DNA of 64,000 nucleotides from Nakazawaea peltata (taxonomy: Eukaryota; Ascomycota; Pichiomycetes; Alaninales; Pachysolenaceae): positions 2,483,135 through 2,547,134 of the forward strand of contig BCGQ01000001.1 in assembly GCA_001599355.1 (NCBI GenBank), read 5' to 3'. This document shows, piece by piece, positions 58,372 through 64,000 of the stretch; position 1 is the stretch's first letter, and every line of letters starts with the position of its first letter. The notes beneath the pieces are model-generated. The model was not told the origin of the DNA. It made no database searches and worked only from the letters and a program-made list of their open reading frames with translations. Made by a program: the position numbers and the translations under genes.

Positions 58372-60327
58372 ATGGCTTACCAACAGTACCCCAAATATCA
58401 TCTGTCGATGATGTCTGCAGGACCCTTTGACTCTATGGCTCAACCTGTGTCACTGCTGCAATTACAACAGATCCCTGTCTCTCACCTGGCCTCTCCATAT
58501 ATGGCCCAGGCGCGTTTCCTGGCGCCAAACGGTGCTCCTGTTTACGCTGGAGGTCACCAACCTGTCGCTGGAGCTGGCGCAGCTGGCTATTATGCTATGC
58601 CATCAGGTTCCAATTCTCAAGTTTCCTTGGGTAGTTACCACCCACATCCTCATCATCAGCATCAATCTCCTCAACTTCTGACTCCATATCCTGGAATTCC
58701 AGAGGAATATCATCATCGTCAGCATGAAAATGGTATCCCTAGGGGTAGTGTCGCTGCTGGAGGTGCTGATCCTCTGTACGATGATATCTACCTTCAAGGA
58801 CCCCCAGATATGATGTCCCCAGATAGACAAGGACATCATTCCAATGGACATTCTCCTTCGAGAACCGTGTATTTAGGAAATATCCCAAGTGATATCACTC
58901 CTAAGGAGTTGTTAGATCATGTCCGTTCAGGAATCATCGAAAGTATCAAGATCTTACCCCTGAAAAACTGTGCATTTATTTCTTTCTTGGATGAGAGTTC
59001 GCTGTTATTATTCCATTCTGACCTGATACTTAAACGTTTGACTATCAAACAGAACGATATCAGAATCGGTTGGGGTAAGAACACCCAGTTACCACCTGTA
59101 GTACTCAATTCTGTCAACCGTTATGGAGCCACCAGAAATGTTTATTTAGGAAATTTGGATCCCGAAACCACCGAAGATGAATTAGTACTGGACTTGTCCG
59201 AATTCGGTCCTATTGATACCGTGAAGTTGATCCCAGAAAAGAAGATTGCATTTGTTCATTTCACAAGTATCTTGGATCTGATAAGAGTCGTCCAAAACTT
59301 ACCAATCAATGAAAAATACCAGGATAAGAAGATCTTTTATGGTAAGGATAGATGTGCATTTATCACCAAGACTCAGCAGCATAATGCCCTGCAATATCTT
59401 GGATTGAATCCAAATTTCGAGCATTTGATCACCAATGCTGATAGAGAGTTTATTTCTACTGCTTTAGTTCAACAATCTACACTGCTGCTGCTGATTCTGA
59501 CTTCTGCTGGAGGTGCTAATAATTTGGGAAACAGAACAGTTTACTTGGGTAATCTCCATCCAGATTCTACCATTGAAGAGATTTGTAATGTTGTACGTGG
59601 TGGGATCTTACAGAATATCAGGTTAATTGCCGAAAGACATGTATGTTTTATCACTTTTATTGACCCAATTGCTCTGGCCCAATTCTTCGCTATGTCTTCA
59701 TTGCATGGATTAATCATTCATAATAGAAAGATCAAGATCGGATGGGGTAAACATTCTGGTCCATTAAGCAATGCTTTAACATTAGCTGTTGGTAACGGAG
59801 CCTCAAGAAATATCTATGTGGGTGGTTTAGATTTACAAAAATTCGTCATCAAAGATGAATCCGAGGCTTCTGAAGAAAGTGTATCAGAATTGGACAAGAT
59901 GCTGAGCAAATTAAGAACCGATTTCGAAGAATTTGGAGAAATTGAGCAGATCAATTTCTTTGTCGAGAAGAATTGTGCCTTTATTAACTTCACCAATATT
60001 TCTAATGCCATCAAAGCCATCGATGGTATTAAATACAAAAAGGACTACGAGAATTTGAAGATTAACTTCGGTAAGGACAGATGTGGTAATATTCCAAGAC
60101 AATTCCAAAACTATAATTCGAATAACGGTATGCAAAACGGACAACAACCTGGGAATCATGAAGATATTATGCTTAATAATGGATTTTTCGTCCAACAGCA
60201 AGCTGCCTTGGATGAAAATGGACATGAACTTGATGAGGGCTCGGTGATTAGTAGTAATAATGGGTCCAGGACATCACGTGATCAGAATGGTACTTTTAGC
60301 AACAACACAGACAGTGAATTTGAATAA
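58372..60327 (+). CDS. MRN1: Mrn1-like four-RRM mRNA-binding protein
   Basis: Cytoplasmic mRNA-binding protein; yeast Mrn1 binds many transcripts, including those for cell-wall and mitochondrial proteins. 651 aa from ATG 58372 (yeast 612). RRM1 starts at RTVYLGNIPSDITPKELLDH (about 164), RRM2 at RNVYLGNLDPETTEDELVLD (about 255), RRM3 at RTVYLGNLHPDSTIEEICNV (about 387) and RRM4 at RNIYVGGLDLQKF (about 479). Repeated IGWGKN/IGWGKHSG and FGKDRCG signatures are typical of Mrn1. Between RRM2 and RRM3 are four consecutive CTG codons plus one more (59482-59499). Read as Ala they give the Ala-rich segment STAAAAIATSAGG before NLGNRTVYLG, and DPIA[CTG]AQFF becomes DPIAAAQFF. Confidence 0.93.
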   Translation: MAYQQYPKYHLSMMSAGPFDSMAQPVSLLQLQQIPVSHLASPYMAQARFLAPNGAPVYAGGHQPVAGAGAAGYYAMPSGSNSQVSLGSYHPHPHHQHQSPQLLTPYPGIPEEYHHRQHENGIPRGSVAAGGADPLYDDIYLQGPPDMMSPDRQGHHSNGHSPSRTVYLGNIPSDITPKELLDHVRSGIIESIKILPLKNCAFISFLDESSLLLFHSDLILKRLTIKQNDIRIGWGKNTQLPPVVLNSVNRYGATRNVYLGNLDPETTEDELVLDLSEFGPIDTVKLIPEKKIAFVHFTSILDLIRVVQNLPINEKYQDKKIFYGKDRCAFITKTQQHNALQYLGLNPNFEHLITNADREFISTALVQQSTLLLLILTSAGGANNLGNRTVYLGNLHPDSTIEEICNVVRGGILQNIRLIAERHVCFITFIDPIALAQFFAMSSLHGLIIHNRKIKIGWGKHSGPLSNALTLAVGNGASRNIYVGGLDLQKFVIKDESEASEESVSELDKMLSKLRTDFEEFGEIEQINFFVEKNCAFINFTNISNAIKAIDGIKYKKDYENLKINFGKDRCGNIPRQFQNYNSNNGMQNGQQPGNHEDIMLNNGFFVQQQAALDENGHELDEGSVISSNNGSRTSRDQNGTFSNNTDSEFE

Positions 60328-60849
60328 CTTCCCCCATACTTCTAACTCGTTCGAACCCCTCTCAATGACCATCGACTATACTTCTCGACTACTATTACTA
60401 TATAACTTTATACTATACGTCTTTTTTTACCTTTTCTGTAAAGTGCTTCGAGCTTCCTAATTAGGTAAAGAAATCTTGCCAGGACCCCTCCATGGAGCTC
60501 CCCTCGCGCGCCCCTCGCGCGAGCTTACTTTACGTTGACAGAATTTTGAGAAAAACTTCGTCATGGGCTACCGTTAGCTGTCGTATTTAGGTGGGGAGGA
60601 GGGCGAGATAGGGGACGAGCGGGTGAAATGGGTGGCTTCAGAGTGTGAGGTGTTATCAGGACCGTACGGCTCTGATTACCGGTGTTCTGGCGCGTTTTAC
60701 CTTTTCAGGAATAATTTCTTATCTTGTTGGTATTATTTTGGGTGTGAGTGCCACGCCCTTGGGGGGTTATATATATTAGGTGGTGTAGCCCACCATATAC
60801 ATAAATATGGTTGACTATTGAATAGTGTTAGAGTGTATAGAAGTTTAGT
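60328..60849. other. Spacer MRN1-aminotransferase
   Basis: 3' flank of MRN1 then the promoter of the next gene. A GC-rich direct and inverted repeat lies at 60500-60523. TATATATTAGG (about 60769) may serve as TATA about 75 bp upstream of the ATG. The open frame 60623-60814 (63 codons, ATG-led) has no recognisable similarity. Confidence 0.5.
60500..60523. repeat. GC-rich tandem repeat that is also a hairpin
   Basis: CCCCTCGCGCG occurs twice in a row (60500-60510, 60511-60521). The same bases form a perfect stem CTCGCGCG (60503-60510) with CGCGCGAG (60516-60523) around loop CCCCT. CGCGC words are the core of Rsc3/Rsc30 sites in yeast promoters, so a nucleosome-clearing role is possible. Confidence 0.65.
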
Positions 60850-62145
60850 ATGATTAAGGAAGTGGAATTTATTTTGGAATCTTTTTTAAGTGACCGTTCT
60901 AAAACAGGGATGATCTCCATGCATCCCTCTTTTGATGAGCTTCCTGTTGAACCACATCCTTCACCTATTTCTCTTGGATTGGGTGAGCCTTACCATCATT
61001 TCCAACCTATTACTGGCTTGAAAATTAAGTTACATAATTCTAAACAGGTTGAGATCCCAAAAGTTCACTCTACTAATAATGCCACTTTACTGCAAGAGGT
61101 GGTTATGTCTGAGACTTTGCGATACCAGGGGATGCTTGGAGTGACGGAGTTTTCTTTGTGGCTTAATGAGACGTTGATTCAGCATATGAAGCCTAAATAT
61201 GCTGACTGGGCATCTCACCTTACTTTTGGAAGGCAAAATGGGTACCATCGAGTACTTCATCTTTTAGCAAATGAAGGTGATTCAGTACTTGTTCCTGAGT
61301 TTTCGTCTGTGGTGTTAACTGAGCAAATTGAACATTTCAATGCCTCCGTAGTACCTTATAAGGTACAGGAGGTTAAAGGTACAGATGTTGTTCTGTTGGA
61401 ATCTTTACTCTCCGATTGGGATACTACGAAATCTTCCAGGCCTAAAATCATATTTGTATCCCCAAGTGGATCTGAGCTGTTCTCACAGTCAGATTCTCTT
61501 GAGACCAGATCTAAAATATACGAGTTGGCTCAACTGTTCAATATGATCATAATTGAAGATGATCCCTACTCTTTTATTAGTCTTAAACCTTCTAATTCGG
61601 CACTGGATTATATCAGCTCGTTAACTCCATCATACCTATCGCTTGATACTGCGGGAAGAGTAATTAGGCTCGACTCGTTCTCTAAAACATTTGCTCCGGG
61701 ATTGAGATTGGGTTTCTTAGTTGCACATGAACTGTTGGTATGCCGTCTTAATGCCTTCTCTGAGATCATCAATGATTTTCCACCTGGTCCTGCTCAAGCT
61801 CTTGTTTTCCATACCATCAATAATCTTGGAGGGTGGGTTTCTTGGTTTAGAGTATTAAGTGGGAAGTATCAGAGGAGATGGAATATCCTCAAAGAGGCTA
61901 TCGGTCATAAAACGACATTGATATCTCCTAAATATGGAGTCTCTCTGTCTTTTTTAGTCGCCAAACCAGAGATTGTACTTAAATTATGCCAAGATGCCCA
62001 TTTGCAAATGGCTACGATCAATTCACTTACAACTAAGAAGAAGATATTCAACATTCAGCTTAGCTCAGGTACAGATGCTGAATTCCAGCTGGCAGTGGAA
62101 AGGCTCTCGTTCGTCCTAGATGAATACTACAATGATAATTTATAA
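60850..62145 (+). CDS. Diverged class I/II PLP aminotransferase (Aro8/Aro9-like)
   Basis: Fold type I PLP enzyme related to aromatic or 2-aminoadipate aminotransferases. 431 aa from ATG 60850, shorter than Aro8/Aro9 (about 500), mainly at the N-terminus. Family landmarks: LRYQGMLGVTEFSLWL, KYADWASHLTFGRQNG, IIIEDDPYSF (Asp and Tyr of the PLP pocket) and RLDSFSKTFAPGLRLGF with the Schiff-base Lys279. The usual PTGQNPTG loop is replaced by PSGSE[CTG]FSQ (residues 205-213), so the Asn that contacts the PLP ring is missing. The partner-stem region and C-terminal domain (PPGPAQALVF, KYGVSLSFLV) are present. It may have changed substrate or lost activity. Its stop is only 9 bp from the convergent KIP3 stop. 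Confidence 0.82.
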   Translation: MIKEVEFILESFLSDRSKTGMISMHPSFDELPVEPHPSPISLGLGEPYHHFQPITGLKIKLHNSKQVEIPKVHSTNNATLLQEVVMSETLRYQGMLGVTEFSLWLNETLIQHMKPKYADWASHLTFGRQNGYHRVLHLLANEGDSVLVPEFSSVVLTEQIEHFNASVVPYKVQEVKGTDVVLLESLLSDWDTTKSSRPKIIFVSPSGSELFSQSDSLETRSKIYELAQLFNMIIIEDDPYSFISLKPSNSALDYISSLTPSYLSLDTAGRVIRLDSFSKTFAPGLRLGFLVAHELLVCRLNAFSEIINDFPPGPAQALVFHTINNLGGWVSWFRVLSGKYQRRWNILKEAIGHKTTLISPKYGVSLSFLVAKPEIVLKLCQDAHLQMATINSLTTKKKIFNIQLSSGTDAEFQLAVERLSFVLDEYYNDNL

Positions 62146-62154
62146 ATGCTGTCT

Positions 62155-64000
62155 TTAAAATATAGAACTAATATCTCCAAATAAACTCTTAGGTTCATTC
62201 TCTTTGTAAGTTTCATCATCGGCTTGCATCATATCGGAAGTTTCAAAGAAACCTTTCTCTTTAGAAAGTTCTGGGGTGTCCTGTCCTTCTTTAGCCTCTT
62301 CTTCATCGTGTTTCTCGGGTGATACATTAATATCAAGTCTTCTTGGTTGAAGAGTTCTTTTAGGAGGACCCAAATTGAATTTCGCCAAAGGTGTAGAATC
62401 AGGGTCATCACCACGATGTTTCACCGGATCAGGAGGAACTAACTTTCGAGATGTAAGAGACGTACTTTTCAACTTAAACTGTTTCAAGCCATTGAAAGAT
62501 TTACTGTTCTTTGGGGGTGCAGAAATGTTCATCTTCTCTTGAAGACTTTGATGCAATGGAGTATCCTTCAGATCATCATCAGACATATCATCATCGTTCT
62601 CGAAATCCGAATATGACTCAGATGATTCAGACTCACTATCTTTATGAGGAACCTGCCAACGAACCCGTTTCGGTTTGGATTCCTGAATTCTTGCAGGCGA
62701 TCTGGATTTGGTTATTTTAGCTGGGGATTTATGTAATGGAGAAGGAGCCCGTTTGAAACTTCTTCTTTTAGGATTTAAAGAAGGAAAGCCACCTGTAGAA
62801 AGAGAATTGATCCCAGATGATTCTGAATAATCATTCAAAGGAACCTCAAGCGGAATATTGGCTTCAATCAAAGTGTCTAAAGCATTTGAAACGTCAGAAA
62901 CAATACTTTTCAAATTCTCAACCTTGATCGAATCATGCTCAAGACAAGATTTCAAGAGTCTCAAGAAATTCATACTCTGGAACTTGAAAGAAGACAATAC
63001 TGAAACGGACTCGTCGAAGATAACCGAACTCTCATATAATATCTCCCTCTCTACGGAACTTCTCAATCTTTCAATATGGATTTCAAAGTTGATAGTATCG
63101 AAGGAAGACCAACATTCATCTTCTGATAATCTCTTCAATATGGATTTCGGAGTATTGTTCAAAATATGATCCAATTGAGTTTCTCCAGCATACAGTTTTT
63201 CTAAATCGTCGATTTGTAAGAGATACTTTGTATGTAAAGTCTCAGCTTTGTGAACAATAGAGCTAAAACCGGGAACAATAGAATCAAGCTCTAAAAGATC
63301 ATCCTCCTCTTCTCGAATATTGAAGATTTTATCAAAAGACAGAACGAAATCCCCAACTTCATGAGCTAACACTTTCAAGATCTTCCGTTTGGCGAGTACG
63401 AACAGCTTCTGCTTCTTTATGATGCTATGATTGTCGATAGCATGAGCAATTTCATCCAAACCTTCAATTGCCAGCTTTTGGATCCTCTCATATTGCATTG
63501 ATTGTTGAGACAATGCCTGTTCTACAGCCTTCTTCTCTTTATTTCTCAAAAGTTCGATCTCTTGCTTCTGTTCAGTGATCATTTTCAAATATGAACCGAC
63601 ATGTCGATTCAAATTGTGTCTATTTCTAATCACTTTAGTCTTGATCTCTTTAGCTCGATTGGCATATTTCAAAGTATTCAATGTCTCATCATAATGCTCA
63701 GAAGAAGGGGATACACAAACAATCATTACAGTTTTACAATTGCCCCCAAGCGAGAACTTCAATAATCTAGTCAACTTGGAGTCTCTGTAAGGCACATGGT
63801 TACGTCTTTTAGGGTCGCATAAAGCATTTATACAGTTTCCAAGTGCCAATAAAGATCTGTTAATATTAGCACCTTCTTGTAATCTTTCGCCAGTGTTCTT
63901 GGTGGCAGCAGCTCTTTCACTTCCAGCAAGATCAATGATCGACAAGGTAGCAAAAGTATGTTCTTCTGTCAATCCTGAACCTTTAGGCCGAGAATCAATA
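62155..64000 (-). CDS. KIP3: Kip3, kinesin-8 motor, C-terminal part (runs off the right edge)
   Basis: Plus-end-directed microtubule motor and depolymerase that controls spindle length and nuclear position. About 614 residues are visible; the frame is open to base 64000, so the N-terminal half of the motor lies outside. The motor end shows switch [22 protein letters not shown], the helix [39 protein letters not shown] and [20 protein letters not shown]. The kinesin-8 neck block [20 protein letters not shown] is diagnostic. A coiled coil and helical stalk follow, then a basic Ser/Pro-rich tail ([20 protein letters not shown]) expected to bind microtubules, and a final acidic stretch. Start and promoter are not in the window. 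Confidence 0.95.
   Translation of the reverse strand, partial: IDSRPKGSGLTEEHTFATLSIIDLAGSERAAATKNTGERLQEGANINRSLLALGNCINALCDPKRRNHVPYRDSKLTRLLKFSLGGNCKTVMIVCVSPSSEHYDETLNTLKYANRAKEIKTKVIRNRHNLNRHVGSYLKMITEQKQEIELLRNKEKKAVEQALSQQSMQYERIQKLAIEGLDEIAHAIDNHSIIKKQKLFVLAKRKILKVLAHEVGDFVLSFDKIFNIREEEDDLLELDSIVPGFSSIVHKAETLHTKYLLQIDDLEKLYAGETQLDHILNNTPKSILKRLSEDECWSSFDTINFEIHIERLRSSVEREILYESSVIFDESVSVLSSFKFQSMNFLRLLKSCLEHDSIKVENLKSIVSDVSNALDTLIEANIPLEVPLNDYSESSGINSLSTGGFPSLNPKRRSFKRAPSPLHKSPAKITKSRSPARIQESKPKRVRWQVPHKDSESESSESYSDFENDDDMSDDDLKDTPLHQSLQEKMNISAPPKNSKSFNGLKQFKLKSTSLTSRKLVPPDPVKHRGDDPDSTPLAKFNLGPPKRTLQPRRLDINVSPEKHDEEEAKEGQDTPELSKEKGFFETSDMMQADDETYKENEPKSLFGDISSIF

Noticed and set aside
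1-64000. CTG as serine (CUG-Ser clade) instead of alanine
   Set aside because: Some sites tolerate Ser, but the MRN1 run, DPIA[CTG]AQF, GDL[CTG]P and the ERD1 membrane segments fit Ala better, and the low-complexity linkers become homogeneous with Ala. Not formally excluded without alignments.
1-64000. tRNA genes, transposons, LTR elements, centromere
   Set aside because: I looked by eye for B-box words (GGTTCRANYCC and complement) in the spacers, terminal repeats, and transposase or reverse-transcriptase motifs, and found none. A tRNAscan or Rfam run could still find something.

Overview
The window is nuclear DNA of a budding yeast (Saccharomycotina). Genes are dense and mostly intronless. 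The few introns are about 50 nt long and carry a perfect TACTAAC branch point. Almost every protein has a recognisable yeast orthologue (TRA1, SWR1, UTP10, SPO14, RAD30, PEX10, HEL2, NAM8, MRN1, KIP3 and others). A probable respiratory complex I subunit (NDUFB8 family) argues against Saccharomycetaceae. The strongest clue is the genetic code. At conserved family positions CTG codons fall where relatives have alanine, for example NAM8 RRM2 'FVGDL[CTG]P', MRN1 'DPIA[CTG]AQF', SWR1 'RWQ[CTG]LLNF' and a run of four CTG in MRN1. I infer a CUG-Ala yeast (Pachysolen/Nakazawaea/Peterozyma group, NCBI code table 26), so CTG should be read as Ala in every CDS below.

Layout. 1-7851: the 5' part of cytosolic arginyl-tRNA synthetase (-), then two tandem HXT-type hexose transporter genes (-) and a long promoter region. 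7852-19734: TRA1 (+), with three low-complexity inserts. 19965-26000: GEP4 (-, spliced) divergent from HEL2 (+), PEX10 (-, spliced), RAD30 (-). 26050-26315: a putative non-coding transcription unit whose 168-nt intron holds a candidate box C/D snoRNA. 26958-32340: ERD1 (+), RRP17 (-), a 2-kb divergent spacer, NAM8 (+). 32889-44200: NDUFB8-like (-), SWR1 (+), a YDR124W-like gene (-), HRT3 F-box (+, spliced), a bHLH factor (+), UBC8 (+, two introns). 44201-55723: SPO14 phospholipase D (+), an unidentified Ser-rich protein behind an overlapping uORF (+), UTP10 (-). 56397-64000: a tiny spliced CYSTM gene (+), LIF1/XRCC4 (+), MRN1 (+), a diverged class I aminotransferase (+), and the C-terminal part of kinesin-8 KIP3 (-).

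There is no operon-like functional cluster. Several convergent gene pairs are separated by only 9-42 bp. Recurrent non-coding themes are an A(n)T(n) / RRPE-like element in many promoters, strongest in ribosome-biogenesis-type genes, and arrays of a degenerate ~13-bp unit (consensus AATTTTYCATAST) upstream of TRA1 and UTP10, with weaker traces upstream of SPO14, SWR1 and RRP17, each reading toward the downstream gene. I saw no tRNA gene, transposon, LTR element or CRISPR array.
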